A stretch of 64,000 bases of DNA from Georgenia sp. TF02-10 (GCF_022759505.1 NZ_CP094289.1:806001-870000), one strand, 5' to 3'; counted from the first letter of the stretch, positions 39,429 to 49,385 are shown. Numbers and translations: made by a program. The notes: a model not told the origin generated them from the sequence alone.

Positions 39429-40975
39429 CACGCCTCCTCGGTGCGGGCAGGGCCGGCGTGGCTGGCGTCGGCGGGTCCGGCGCCGGTGGGGGTGGTGTGG
39501 GTGCGGTCCCACCACTGGCGGAAGGTCTCGCGCGGTGGCTGGGGCAGGTCGCGACCGTCGGTCCAGGCTCCGGCGCCGGGCAGGGAGGTGATCTGGCCGT
39601 CGCGGGCCAGGGGGCGCAGCACGCGGGCTGCGCGTTCCCCCGCGCCGAAGACGTGCCCGTTGGACATCGCGGCGCCGGCCGCGCTCATCGCCAGTCCCCA
39701 CGCCGTCGGCCCGCGGCGGCGTTGGGCGGAGTTGACTCGTTCCCGAAGGTGGACGAGCACGGTGGGGATGTCGATCTTGACCGGGCAGGCCTCGTAGCAC
39801 GCCCCGCACAGCGAGGACGCGAACGGCAAGGAGGCGCTGGGGTCGTTCGGGTCGAGCTCGCCGGTCCCCGTCCCGCGCAGCAGCGGGGTCAGGATCGCGC
39901 CGATCGGGCCGGGGTAGACCGACCCGTAGGCGTGCCCGCCGGTGCGCTCGTAGACCGGGCAGACGTTCAGGCACGCCGAGCAGCGGATGCAGTGCAGCGC
40001 CTGACGGCCCACGTCGTCCGCCAGGGCCTTGGTTCGCCCGTTGTCCAGCAGGACGAGATGGAAGGCCTGGGGCCCGTCCCCGGGCGTGACGCCCGTCCAC
40101 ATCGAGGTGTAGGGGTTCATCCGCTCACCGGTCGACGAACGCGGCAGGAGCTGGGTGAAGACCTCCAGGTCCCGGAACGTCGGCAGGACCTTCTCGATGC
40201 CCATCACCGTGATCAGCGTCTGCGGCAGCGTCAGGCACATCCGGCCGTTGCCCTCGGACTCGAAGACCGCGACCGTACCGGTCTGCGCGATCGCGAGGTT
40301 CGCCCCGGAGATCGCGACCTTCGCCGCGAGGAACCGCTCACGCAGGTAAGCCCGGGCGGCCATGGCCAGCACCCGCGGTTCGTCGGTCAGCTCAGCGGGC
40401 ACCTGCCCCATGCGCTCACGGAAGATCTCCCGGATCTCGCTGCGGTTGCGGTGGATGGCGGGCACGAGGATGTGGGAGGGCTGATCCCCGGCGAGCTGGA
40501 CGATGAGCTCGGCCAGGTCGGTCTCGGTGGCGGTGATGCCCTGGGACTCCAGGTGCTCGTTCAGGCCGATCTCCTGAGTCGCCATCGACTTGACCTTGAC
40601 CACCTCACGCTCACCGGTGGCCTGCACGAGCTCGGTGACGATCTGGTTGGCCTCGTGCGCGTCCCGCGCCCAGTGCACCACCCCACCACGGGCGGTGACC
40701 TTCTCCTCCAGCTCCACCAGCAGCTCCGGCAACCGGGCCATCGCATCGGCCTTGATCGCCGCCCCGGCCTCACGCAGCGCCTCCCAGTCCCCCAGCTCAC
40801 CGGTCACCCGCAGCCGCTTGTCGCGAATGGTGCGGGTGGCATGAGCGAGGTTGGCCCGCAGCTGCCCGTTCGTCAGGGTCTCGCGCGCCGCGGCGGGGAA
40901 CGAGGGCCCCCACCGCAACGGGTCCTCAGGGCTCTTCGGCGGCAACGGCGCCGGCATACCCAAGAACGTCGTCAC
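39428..40975 (-). CDS. lutB: Iron-sulfur lactate utilization protein LutB, 515 aa
   Basis: The middle subunit of the L-lactate oxidation complex. The N-terminal LUD domain includes VHWARDAHEANQIV and VKVKSMATQEIGLNEHLES. Two [4Fe-4S] cluster motifs follow: HCIRCSACLNVCPVY near residues 336-350 and LCGACYEACPVKIDIPT near 386-402. The C-terminal end from residue 475 is Pro/Thr-rich and has WWDRTHTTP, usual for this subunit. It overlaps lutA by 4 bases at its start. Electrons are likely passed to the quinone pool. Confidence 0.93.
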   Translation of the reverse strand: MTTFLGMPAPLPPKSPEDPLRWGPSFPAAARETLTNGQLRANLAHATRTIRDKRLRVTGELGDWEALREAGAAIKADAMARLPELLVELEEKVTARGGVVHWARDAHEANQIVTELVQATGEREVVKVKSMATQEIGLNEHLESQGITATETDLAELIVQLAGDQPSHILVPAIHRNRSEIREIFRERMGQVPAELTDEPRVLAMAARAYLRERFLAAKVAISGANLAIAQTGTVAVFESEGNGRMCLTLPQTLITVMGIEKVLPTFRDLEVFTQLLPRSSTGERMNPYTSMWTGVTPGDGPQAFHLVLLDNGRTKALADDVGRQALHCIRCSACLNVCPVYERTGGHAYGSVYPGPIGAILTPLLRGTGTGELDPNDPSASLPFASSLCGACYEACPVKIDIPTVLVHLRERVNSAQRRRGPTAWGLAMSAAGAAMSNGHVFGAGERAARVLRPLARDGQITSLPGAGAWTDGRDLPQPPRETFRQWWDRTHTTPTGAGPADASHAGPARTEEA

Positions 40976-41805
40976 CGTCCGCCTCCAGGAATCGGCTCAC
41001 CAACGGGGGCACCCACCCCGTCACCACGAACCGCCGGACCGTCCGGCGCCTGCCACGGCTCGTCCACGGTGGCCGCGAGGATCTCGGCGAGGTGAACCGT
41101 CCGCACCCCCGTGCCTTCCCGCGAGAGCCGGCCACCGATGTTCATCAGGCACGAGTAGTCCCCGGCCGTGACCACCTCCGCGCCCGTGCTAACGACGTGC
41201 CGCGCCTTGTCCGCCACCATCGCCACCGACGTCGCCGAGTTCTTCAACGAGAACGTCCCTCCGAACCCGCAGCACTGATCCGCCTCCGGCAACGCCACCA
41301 GGTCGATCCCGCCCACCGCCCGCAGCAGCCGCAAGGGCCGGTCCCCGACCTTGAGCAGCCGCAGCGAGTGGCAGGTGGGGTGATATGTAACTCGGTGCGG
41401 GAACCACGCCCCCACGTCGGTCACCCCCAGGACGTCGATGAGCAGCTCGGACAGCTCGTACGTCCGCTCGGCCACCGCCGCGGCGGTGCGGGCCAGGGCA
41501 GGATCCCCCTCCCGCTCGGCGACCATCGCCTGCTGTTGACGCACCGACCCCACGCACGAACCCGACGGCGCCACCACCGCGTCCCACTCACCCGCGAGCA
41601 CCGGCTCGAACGCCCGCACATGGTTACGGATCACCGGCACCGCCTTGTCGTAATAACCGGTGTTCACATGCATCTGCCCGCAACACGCCTGCCCGCGCGG
41701 GAACACCAGCTCATGCCCTAACCGCTCAAGCAGACGCACCGTCGCCGCCGGAGCCTGCGGGAACATCGCATCATCGAGACACGTAGGAAAGATCGCGATC
41801 CGCAC
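40972..41805 (-). CDS. lutA: (Fe-S) lactate utilization protein LutA, 277 aa
   Basis: A cysteine-rich CCG-domain protein related to GlpC and heterodisulfide reductase subunits. The paired CCG blocks read FPRGQACCGQMHVNTGYYD near residues 55-73 and PEADQCCGFGGTFSLKNS near 174-191, the cysteines that bind an Fe-S cluster. Start is GTG (RIAIFPTCLDDAMFPQA). First gene of lutABC, which lies just after the lactate permease gene on the same strand with a 42-base gap, so all four may be one transcript. The last 25 residues are a Gly/Pro-rich extension. Confidence 0.93.
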   Translation of the reverse strand: MRIAIFPTCLDDAMFPQAPAATVRLLERLGHELVFPRGQACCGQMHVNTGYYDKAVPVIRNHVRAFEPVLAGEWDAVVAPSGSCVGSVRQQQAMVAEREGDPALARTAAAVAERTYELSELLIDVLGVTDVGAWFPHRVTYHPTCHSLRLLKVGDRPLRLLRAVGGIDLVALPEADQCCGFGGTFSLKNSATSVAMVADKARHVVSTGAEVVTAGDYSCLMNIGGRLSREGTGVRTVHLAEILAATVDEPWQAPDGPAVRGDGVGAPVGEPIPGGGR

Positions 41806-41847
41806 GTCAGTCTCCCTTCCGGGGCACCGAGGTCGTCACCATAGCCC

Positions 41848-43524
41848 TCAGCCCACCATCCAGCCGAGGACCGGTGTGGACTGGAGGTACACGAGGATGC
41901 ACAGCAGGAGCAGCATCCCTAGCGAGTAGCCGATGACCTTTCGCAAGAGCACCGACTCCGACCCCGGCTCCCCGATGGCCGTGGCGGCGATCGTGAGGTT
42001 CTGCGGGCTGATGAGCTTGCCGACCACCCCACCGGAGGTATTGGCGGCGACGAGCAGGTCCGGGTTGATGCCCGCGGACTGTCCGGCCGTCTGCTGCAGC
42101 TTCGCGAACAGGGCGTTGGCCGAGGTGTCCGAGCCGGTCACGGCGGTGCCGAGCCAGCCGAGGATGGGCGAGAGGAACGCGAAGAAGCTGCCGGTGGCGG
42201 CGAGCCACGCCCCGATGCTGATCGTCTGCCCGGACTGGTTCATGACGTAGCTGAGCGAGAGGATGCTGGAGATCGTGAGGATGGGCCAGCGCAGGTCTGC
42301 GATGGTCCGGAACAGCTGGCCGACACCGCGCCCGACGCTCATCGGCGGCAGGTCACGCTCACGTGCCAGGGCGTAGACGACCGTGACGATGAGGCCGGTG
42401 ATGAGCAGCATGGTGCCCGGCGAGGAGAGCCACGTGAAGGTGTACACCGCGCTCGTCGACGGCTCGCCGTCGGGGGTGAGCAGGTTCCCGTAGAGGCCGG
42501 GCCACTGGATGGTGATGTCGGTGGAGGCGAGTGCGGCCGGCACGTCGACGCCCCAGCGCCACAGCTTGCCGATACCGAAGATGACGACGACGAGCCAGTA
42601 CGGCATGAGCGCGAGGGTCACCCGACCGGTCGTCAGCGAGCGGCGCCGCTTCTCGGTCTTCGACCGCACCTCCGGCGGGGTCTTGGGGTGCCAGACGGCC
42701 AGCAGGGCCACGGCGGCGGCGAACCCGCCCAGGGCGGCGACGACGTCGGTGAGCTCGTAGGAGAAGTGGTTCGAGGCCCACCACTGCAGCACCGCGAAGG
42801 CACCGCCGGTGACGAGCGCGACCGGCCAGACCTGACGGACGCCGCGGACGCCGTCGACGAGGAAGAGCAGGAGCAGCGGGATCCACGCCGCGAGCAGCGG
42901 GGTCTGGTGGCCGACGATCGCGGCGATGTCCGTGGCCGGGATGCCGGTGAGGTTGCCGGCCGTGGTGATCGGGATCGCCATGGCGCCGAACGCCACCGGC
43001 GCGGTGTTGGCCACGAGGACGACGACGGCCGCGCGCAGCGGTGGCAGGCCGAGCGAGACGAGCATCGCACCGGTGATGGCCACCGGGGCACCGAAGCCGG
43101 CGAGGGCCTCGAGGAGGCCACCGAAGCAGAAGGCGATGAGCATGGCCTGGACCCGCATGTCACCGCGGCCGACGGCGCTGAACACGGCCCGCACGTCCTC
43201 CCCGCGGCCGCTGATGACGGTGAGCTGGTAGAGCCAGATCGCCGTGATGACGATCCACAGGATGGGGAACAGGCCGAACACGGCGCCCTGGGTGGCGGAC
43301 AGGAGGGCCAGCTGGGCGGGCATCCCGAACGCGAGGACGGCGACGAGAAGCGCGACCGCCAGGGATCCCAGCGCGGCGACGTGGGCCTTGACCTTGACCA
43401 CGCCGAGCAGGACGAAGAAGGTCAGCAGGGGCAGCAGCCCCACGAGGGCGGACGTCAGCAGGCTGCCGCCCACTGCGTCGGTCTGGGCGGTGAAGGTCTG
43501 AGTCAGGACGGGTGAGGACATCAT
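41848..43524 (-). CDS. L-lactate permease (LctP family), 558 aa
   Basis: A 12-14 segment transporter of the LctP/LldP family: GFGAPVAITGAMLVSLGLPP, VANTAPVAFGAMAIPITTAG and, near the end, SAGINPDLLVAANTSGGVVG then KLISPQNLTIAATAIG. These are strong family signatures. ATG at 43524 (or 43521) follows GGAGA; a longer frame upstream is not needed. Imports lactate, and possibly glycolate, for lutABC and the dehydrogenase on the other strand. Divergent from that dehydrogenase. Confidence 0.93.
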   Translation of the reverse strand: MMSSPVLTQTFTAQTDAVGGSLLTSALVGLLPLLTFFVLLGVVKVKAHVAALGSLAVALLVAVLAFGMPAQLALLSATQGAVFGLFPILWIVITAIWLYQLTVISGRGEDVRAVFSAVGRGDMRVQAMLIAFCFGGLLEALAGFGAPVAITGAMLVSLGLPPLRAAVVVLVANTAPVAFGAMAIPITTAGNLTGIPATDIAAIVGHQTPLLAAWIPLLLLFLVDGVRGVRQVWPVALVTGGAFAVLQWWASNHFSYELTDVVAALGGFAAAVALLAVWHPKTPPEVRSKTEKRRRSLTTGRVTLALMPYWLVVVIFGIGKLWRWGVDVPAALASTDITIQWPGLYGNLLTPDGEPSTSAVYTFTWLSSPGTMLLITGLIVTVVYALARERDLPPMSVGRGVGQLFRTIADLRWPILTISSILSLSYVMNQSGQTISIGAWLAATGSFFAFLSPILGWLGTAVTGSDTSANALFAKLQQTAGQSAGINPDLLVAANTSGGVVGKLISPQNLTIAATAIGEPGSESVLLRKVIGYSLGMLLLLCILVYLQSTPVLGWMVG

Positions 43525-43586
43525 CGGCGCTCTCCGTGCAGCAGTGGATGGCTCCCCGCGACGAGCCACGGCGGCCACCACGGTGC

Positions 43587-43601
43587 GTGGCCACCATGGT
43601 G
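43587..43601. promoter_or_regulatory. Overlapping palindromes between lactate permease and dehydrogenase
   Basis: GTGGCCAC and CACCATGGTG overlap in the divergent gap, with another GGCCAC a little upstream. GntR-type lactate regulators (LldR) bind GTGGT/ACCAC-like palindromes, so this is a candidate operator. No regulator gene lies in the cluster, so the binding protein would act from elsewhere. Confidence 0.35.
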
Positions 43602-43738
43602 CCGGTCAGCGGCGGATCGCACAGTGCTTTCGGGCATGAGATTCCGCCAATCGCTGCGCGTATCTCCCCGCCGGTGGCATCCTTCTTGTGTGGAGGCGCC
43701 GGGCACACGGCCGTCCCGATCGCGATAGTGAGCTCGAG

Positions 43739-46621
43739 ATGACGACGACAACGAAGGCGGCCCGCGGCCGCCAGCCGCGGCCGCAGGCCGATCTGGCGGC
43801 GCTGGCGACAGCTGCCGGCCCGGACGCACTGAGCACGGCGGAGATCGACCGGGCGCGCCTCGCGCACGACGCCTCGCACTACCGCCTCTACCCGCGAGCT
43901 GTGGTCACGGCAACGTCGACGGCGCAGGTGGCCTCGGTCCTCGCCGCGGCCAGCGCGGCGCGCGCCCCGGTGACGTTCCGGGCGGGCGGCACGTCGCTGT
44001 CCGGGCAGGCGTCCAGCGACGGCGTGCTCATCGACGTGCGCCGGCACCTCGCCGACGTCGAGGTCCTCGACGGCGGCGCCCGTGTCCGGTGCCAGCCGGG
44101 TGCGGTGCTGCGGCGGGTCAACGCCACGCTCGCCCCGTACGGCCGGCGCCTGGGGCCGGACCCGGCCAGCGAGAGCGCCTGCACCATCGGCGGGGTGGTG
44201 GCCAACAACTCCTCGGGCATGACGTCCGGCACGTCGGCGACGGCCTACCGCACGCTCGAGTCCATGGTGCTCGTCCTGCCCTCGGGCACCACGCTCGACA
44301 CGGCACGCCCCGACGCCGACGCCGTCCTGCGGGCGCGGGAGCCCGAGCTCCACGCCGGCCTCGCGCGCCTGCGGGACCGGGTACGCGGCGACGCGCGGCT
44401 GCGCGGGGTCGTCGAGCACCAGTTCTCGATGAAGAACACCATGGGGTATGGGATCAACGCCTTCCTCGACCACGACGACCCGGCGAAGATCCTCGCCCGC
44501 CTGTGCGTGGGCTCCGAGGGCACGCTGGCCTACGTCGCCGAGGTGACGCTGCGGACCGTCCCCGCCCTGCCGCACGCCGCGACCGCGCTGTGCGTGTTCG
44601 GCTCCATCGACCGGGCCACCGACGCCATCGCTCCCCTCAGCGCGGCAGGTGCGGTGGCGATCGAGCTCATGGACTCGTCCTCGCTGCGCGTGGCGCAGCG
44701 CGACGCCAACGCGGACGAGCTCATGCGGACGATCACCATCACCGACCACACCGCGCTGCTCGTGGAGGTCCAGGACACCACGGCCGAGGGACTCGCCGAC
44801 GCACGAGCCCGGATGAGCCCGCTCCTGGAGCGGCTCGACCTCTCGGCGCCGGCCGCGCTGTCCACGGACCCGGCCGCGCGCGGGCGGATGTGGGCCGTGC
44901 GCAAGTCGTTGTACGCAGCCGTCGCCGGTGCCCGGCCCGCGGGCACGACGGCGCTGCTGGAGGACATCGTCGTCCCCCCGCCGGCCCTCACCGAGACGGT
45001 ACGCCGCCTGGGGGTGCTGCTGGACCGGTACGGGTACGACGACGCGGTCACCTTCGGCCACGCCCGGGACGCGAACCTCCACTTCATGATCAACCCGCAC
45101 CTGGACGTGCCCGCGGAGCTCGACGGCTACGCCGCCTTCACGGAGGACCTCGTCGAGCTCATCCTCGACGCCGACGGGTCGCTGAAGGCCGAGCACGGGA
45201 CGGGCCGGATCATGGCGCCCTACGTCCGCCGGCAGTTCGGCGACGAGCTCTACGCTGTCATGGCCGAGGTCAAGGCGCTGTGCGACCCGGCCGGGGTGCT
45301 CAACCCGGGCGTCGTCATCGACGACGACCCCCACGCCCACCTCACGCACCTCAAGACCGTCCCGGCCGTGCACCCCGAGCTCGACCGGTGCGTCGAGTGC
45401 GGCTACTGCGAGCCGGTGTGCCCCTCGCGCAACACGACGACGACGCCGCGTCAGCGGATCACGCTCTTGCGCGAGATGGCGATCGCAGACCCTGAGCGGC
45501 GTGCCGCGCTGGAGGACGCCTACCCCTACCAGGCGGTGCACACCTGTGCGGCGGACTCGCTGTGCCGCGTCGCGTGCCCGGTGAGCATCGACACCGGCAA
45601 GGTGATGAAGTCCTTCCGGGCCGAGGCCCGGCCCGCCCCGGTGCAGGCGGTGGGCCGGGCGCTCGCGGCCGGCTGGGGGCCCACGACCGCCGTCCTGCGT
45701 CAGGCAGTCAACGTGGCCTCGCACGTGCCCGCCCCCGCGCTGCGGGCCACGACCGGGGCCGTGCGGCGCCTGGCCGGGGAGACGCTGCGGGACTGGATCC
45801 CCGAGGTGGGTGACCTGCCCGGCGGCGGCGCATCCCGCTCCGGCGCGGCCAAGGCCGCGCCGCGTCCCGCCGGACCGGCGGACGCGGTCTTCTTCCCCGC
45901 CTGCATCGGCTCGCTGTTCGCCGCCGAGGGCGAGGGCCAGGGAGCGACGCAGGCCTTCCTCCGGCTCTGTGAGCGCGCCGGCGTGCGGGTCGCCGTCCCC
46001 GACGGCATCGACGGGCTGTGCTGCACGACGGTCTGGGAGTCCAAGGGGCTCAAGGACGGCGCGGAGGCCATGGCCCGCCGCACGGCCCAGGCCGTGTGGG
46101 AGCTGACCGATGCCGGCCGGCTGCCCGTAGTGTGCGACGCGTCAAGCTGCACCCACGGGCTCGAGGGTCTCGCCGGCAAGCTCTCCGGGACGCTGGCCGA
46201 GCAGTGGTCCCGGCTCACCGTCGTCGACGCCGTCACCTTCACCCGCGAGCAGCTCCTGCCGCGCCTCGACGTCGACCCCGCCCGCCAGCTGCCCACCCTC
46301 GCCGTCCACCCCACCTGCTCGGCCGTGCACCTCGGCATGGTCGGCGACCTCGAGGCGGTCGCCGGGGCGGTGGCGGCGAAGGTGACCGTGCCGGTGGCGT
46401 GGGGCTGCTGCGGCACCGCGGGCGACCGCGGGATGCTGCACCCGGAACTCACGGCCGGCGCGACGGAGACGGAGGCCGCCGAGGTCGCCGCCCGCGAGGC
46501 GACGGACGGGCCGTTCACCGGGTACGCCTCGTGCAACCGCACCTGCGAGATGGGGATGACCGCGGCGACCGGACGCCCCTACCGGCACGTCCTGGAGCTC
46601 CTGGAGGAGGTGACGCGCTGA
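43739..46621 (+). CDS. FAD- and Fe-S-containing D-lactate-type dehydrogenase, 960 aa
   Basis: A three-part flavoprotein. Residues 45-260 form the FAD-binding fold (PVTFRAGGTSLSGQASSDGV, then IGGVVANNSSGMTSGT). The FAD-oxidase C domain follows, with AVTFGHARDANLHFMINPHL and the end LKAEHGTGRIMAPYV. From about residue 545 come two [4Fe-4S] motifs (CVECGYCEPVCPSR and CAADSLCRVACPV) and a pair of CCG domains (GLCCTTVWESKG and WGCCGTAGDRG). This is the large Dld-type enzyme that oxidises D-lactate or related 2-hydroxyacids and feeds electrons to the chain. Together with LutABC the cell can use both lactate isomers. Confidence 0.92.
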   Translation: MTTTTKAARGRQPRPQADLAALATAAGPDALSTAEIDRARLAHDASHYRLYPRAVVTATSTAQVASVLAAASAARAPVTFRAGGTSLSGQASSDGVLIDVRRHLADVEVLDGGARVRCQPGAVLRRVNATLAPYGRRLGPDPASESACTIGGVVANNSSGMTSGTSATAYRTLESMVLVLPSGTTLDTARPDADAVLRAREPELHAGLARLRDRVRGDARLRGVVEHQFSMKNTMGYGINAFLDHDDPAKILARLCVGSEGTLAYVAEVTLRTVPALPHAATALCVFGSIDRATDAIAPLSAAGAVAIELMDSSSLRVAQRDANADELMRTITITDHTALLVEVQDTTAEGLADARARMSPLLERLDLSAPAALSTDPAARGRMWAVRKSLYAAVAGARPAGTTALLEDIVVPPPALTETVRRLGVLLDRYGYDDAVTFGHARDANLHFMINPHLDVPAELDGYAAFTEDLVELILDADGSLKAEHGTGRIMAPYVRRQFGDELYAVMAEVKALCDPAGVLNPGVVIDDDPHAHLTHLKTVPAVHPELDRCVECGYCEPVCPSRNTTTTPRQRITLLREMAIADPERRAALEDAYPYQAVHTCAADSLCRVACPVSIDTGKVMKSFRAEARPAPVQAVGRALAAGWGPTTAVLRQAVNVASHVPAPALRATTGAVRRLAGETLRDWIPEVGDLPGGGASRSGAAKAAPRPAGPADAVFFPACIGSLFAAEGEGQGATQAFLRLCERAGVRVAVPDGIDGLCCTTVWESKGLKDGAEAMARRTAQAVWELTDAGRLPVVCDASSCTHGLEGLAGKLSGTLAEQWSRLTVVDAVTFTREQLLPRLDVDPARQLPTLAVHPTCSAVHLGMVGDLEAVAGAVAAKVTVPVAWGCCGTAGDRGMLHPELTAGATETEAAEVAAREATDGPFTGYASCNRTCEMGMTAATGRPYRHVLELLEEVTR

Positions 46622-46725
46622 GGGCGGGGCGCCGCCGTCGCCGCCCTCCTCCTCGCCTCGCTGGCGGATGCGCGGGCGCGGCGCCCGCCCCGGACCGTCC
46701 GGCCTGATGCTGACCGGAGCCGGGT

Positions 46726-47076
46726 GTGACGTGGCAAGACCAGCTGACCGGTCGGCTGGTGGCCGACGTCGAGGCGGGGATATGCGTTGTCGACCGCACG
46801 CCGCCTCGGCCGCCGACGTCGCCGTACTGCACCGGCGCGGCGCGCGGGTCCTGTGCCACGTCTCGGTGGGTTCGCGGGAGTCCTGGTGCGCGGACGCGGC
46901 CGACGTGCGCCGGAGGTCGTCGGGCAATCCTCACCGGCTGGCCGGACGAGCGCTGGCTCGACGTGAGCCGCCTCGACGTGCTCATCCCATCGGAGGCCGA
47001 GCGCCTGCGGCGCCGCGCCGCGGCAGGGTTCGACGGGGTCGAGCTCGACAACACCGACGCCTACGCCTTCCACTGA
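46726..47076 (+). pseudogene. GH114-type (endo-polygalactosaminidase-like) relic
   Basis: TWQDQLTGRLVADVEAG at the start, VLHRRGARVLCHVSVGSRES from a second frame, and LTGWPDERWLDVSRLDVLIP then RRRAAAGFDGVELDNTDAYA from the first frame again follow the order of GH114 catalytic domains (WQWQL..., CYxSxGxxE, WLDxR, GFDxVExDN). Two frame changes are needed and the protein stops early at YAFH, well before the family's end. It is a dead fragment of a secreted glycoside hydrolase that would have cut galactosamine-rich exopolysaccharide. Confidence 0.7.
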
Positions 47077-47134
47077 TCAGAACCAGCCCACCCGTTCTGG
47101 CCCACGACAACCGGAAACGGAAGACCATGGGCTG

Positions 47135-48397
47135 GTGGAGATCAACGTCCGTCGCAGTGTCAGGCTTGCCGCGGGTGCGGCCACGCTCGCCCTCGTCGCC
47201 GGGTGCGGCGGCGGGCCGGACGGCCCGGAAGGTACGCCGGACCCGTCGGCCACTCCCGTAGCGGCGGCGACCACCTCGGCCCCGGAACCAGACCCCACCG
47301 TGGAGCCGTCCCTGCTCACCGAGGAGCAGGTTGAGTCGGTCTTGCTAGCCCCGACAGAGTTCGGCGAGTACTTCACCGAGGCAACCGAGCAGGACGAGCA
47401 GGACTTCGGGGGCGCGGGACCAAGTTGCCTCGAAGCGATCGAGGATCCTTCCGGGGAGCCCGCTGCGACGGCGTCCCGGGACTACGAGGGGACGTTCGAC
47501 AACGGCAAGAGCCTGTACGGCGTCGCCAGCATGGAGGTGAGCTCCTTCGCCACAGTGGAGGAGATCGCCGACGCGTTCGAGGCCGCCAAGAAGGGCCTGG
47601 CCGACTGCGGGACCGAGACCATCGACGGCGTGGAGTTCACCATCACCTACGATCCCGACCTGCAGCCCGTCACCGGGGTCGACGACCAGATCTTCCTCGA
47701 GATGCAGGGCGCGACTGCTGCGAGCGAAGAGGAACTCGTCGACGACGCCCTGGCCACCGATGTCGCCATGTCGATCGCGATGCTGAGGACCGGTAACAAC
47801 ACCGCGCTGCTCATGCTCGCCGATTACACGATGAAGGGCGCAACCCATGCCGAGATGGACATCGCCGCCCACGCGCAGACCGCGGCGGACCGTCTCCGCG
47901 CAGTGATCTCCGGCCAGGAATTCACCGGCCCCGGGCTGTACGAGTTCGAGTACATGGGAGCTACCGGGACCATCGAGATCCCCGCCGAGGCGACCCATCC
48001 CGCCGTGGCCGAGTTCGAGGAGTACCGGCAGACGGTCGGCGGTGCCCCCGTCACCTATCTCGTCGCCGAGATCGACAACACCAACGGCACCGACGACATC
48101 AACATGTACGAGGTCGACATCGTCACCGAGGAGGGCGAGCAGCTCACTACGTACGGCGTCGGGGATGCCATCGACGTCTGGGGCGATCTCGTCGACACCA
48201 ACACCGACGAGGGTGTCGATCTATACAACCGTGGCGTCGACCTGTCCAACGCCCAACTGGACAGCCTGCTACCCGGAGCCAAAGGCACCCAGGTCCTGAT
48301 CCTCGACGCCCCGCTCGACTCTGTCAGCCGCGTCTTCGTCTATCCGGCCGGCGGCGTCGATCGGGTCGAGGCGACGAAGGCCTTGTCGGTTCCCTGA
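47135..48397 (+). CDS. Putative lipoprotein, 420 aa
   Basis: A lipoprotein signal peptide ends at LALVAGCGGG (Cys near residue 24), followed by a Pro/Thr-rich linker and a domain of about 180 residues starting LLTEEQVESVLLAPTEFGEY with conserved-looking Cys residues (GPSCLEAI, KKGLADCGTETI), like PknH-type or DUF-type sensor lipoproteins. From about residue 280 a second acidic domain contains TYLVAEIDNTNGTDDINMYE and resembles extracellular stress-protein folds. Start is GTG; the site before it is weak. I do not recognise the exact family. It stands alone. Confidence 0.7.
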   Translation: MEINVRRSVRLAAGAATLALVAGCGGGPDGPEGTPDPSATPVAAATTSAPEPDPTVEPSLLTEEQVESVLLAPTEFGEYFTEATEQDEQDFGGAGPSCLEAIEDPSGEPAATASRDYEGTFDNGKSLYGVASMEVSSFATVEEIADAFEAAKKGLADCGTETIDGVEFTITYDPDLQPVTGVDDQIFLEMQGATAASEEELVDDALATDVAMSIAMLRTGNNTALLMLADYTMKGATHAEMDIAAHAQTAADRLRAVISGQEFTGPGLYEFEYMGATGTIEIPAEATHPAVAEFEEYRQTVGGAPVTYLVAEIDNTNGTDDINMYEVDIVTEEGEQLTTYGVGDAIDVWGDLVDTNTDEGVDLYNRGVDLSNAQLDSLLPGAKGTQVLILDAPLDSVSRVFVYPAGGVDRVEATKALSVP

Positions 48398-48548
48398 GCC
48401 GAGTTCCCCCGGCGATCCAGCGCATCGCCCGCCTCGTGCTTGCCCCCGCGCCCCTCACCACCTCAGCAGCGTCGGCTGCCCCCTTCCCGGAGCGCGGGAG
48501 GCATCGCCGTCTCCGATAACGTCGTGGTTCACCGACGGGAGGAGAGGT

Positions 48549-49385
48549 GTGGCCACGGCTGTGCTGTCGGCCCTCATCGGGCTCGGCGTCGGCGCGGTGG
48601 TCGGCGCACTGGGGGCCGGCGGGGGCATCCTCACCGTCCCGGTCCTGGTCTACCTGCTCGGCTTCCAGCCCTACCCGGCGACCACCGCCTCCCTCGTCAT
48701 CGTCGGCGCGACCGCGCTCGCCGCGCTCGTGACGCACGCGCGCGCCGGGCACGTGCGCTGGGCCCGGGGCCTGGCCTTCGGTGCCCTGGCCGGGGTGTGG
48801 ACGTTCCTCAGCTCCCACCTCGCGGAGGCGGTCGACCCGGCGCTGCTGATGAGCCTGCTCGCGCTGCTCCTCGCCGTCGTGGCCGTCCTCATGCTGCGCC
48901 AGGCCCGACGCCCTCAGGGTCGGCGGCGAGGCAGCTCCACCCGCCCGGCAGGGTCTCGCCCGACCGCACCCGCCGGCGGTGGGGCCGACCGAGCGGGCGG
49001 CGCCCCTGTCCGGCGGGTGCTGCTGCTGGTGGCCGCCGCGGCCGGGACCGGCCTGCTCACCGGGTTCTTCGGCGTCGGCGGCGGGTTCGCCGTCGTCCCG
49101 GTCCTGGTGCTGGTGCTCGGGCTGCCGATGCAGACCGCCGTCGGGACCTCGATGGTCGTCCTCGTGATCAACGCTGGGACCGGGCTCGCCGCCCGCGGAC
49201 CCAGCCTGGCCGCCCTGGACTGGCCACCCGTCCTCGCCTTCGCCGCGGCCTCGATGGTCGGCAGCGTGGTCGGCGCCCGGCTCGCCCGACGCATGAGCCC
49301 GGCGGCCCTGACGACGGCGTTCGCCGTCCTGCTCGCGCTCGTCGCCGTCTGGACCGCGGTGCAGGCGGTGCCGGACCTGGTGTGA
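48549..49385 (+). CDS. Sulfite exporter TauE/SafE family permease, 278 aa
   Basis: Eight membrane segments in two halves, each starting with the family's Gly-rich motif: GLGVGAVVGALGAGGGILTV near residues 11-30 and TGLLTGFFGVGGGFAVVPVL near 169-188. The halves are joined by an Arg/Gly-rich cytoplasmic loop of about 35 residues, longer than usual. AGGAGAGG precedes the GTG. Members export sulfite, sulfoacetate or other organosulfur anions, or take part in sulfur import; nothing nearby tells which. Confidence 0.9.
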   Translation: MATAVLSALIGLGVGAVVGALGAGGGILTVPVLVYLLGFQPYPATTASLVIVGATALAALVTHARAGHVRWARGLAFGALAGVWTFLSSHLAEAVDPALLMSLLALLLAVVAVLMLRQARRPQGRRRGSSTRPAGSRPTAPAGGGADRAGGAPVRRVLLLVAAAAGTGLLTGFFGVGGGFAVVPVLVLVLGLPMQTAVGTSMVVLVINAGTGLAARGPSLAALDWPPVLAFAAASMVGSVVGARLARRMSPAALTTAFAVLLALVAVWTAVQAVPDLV

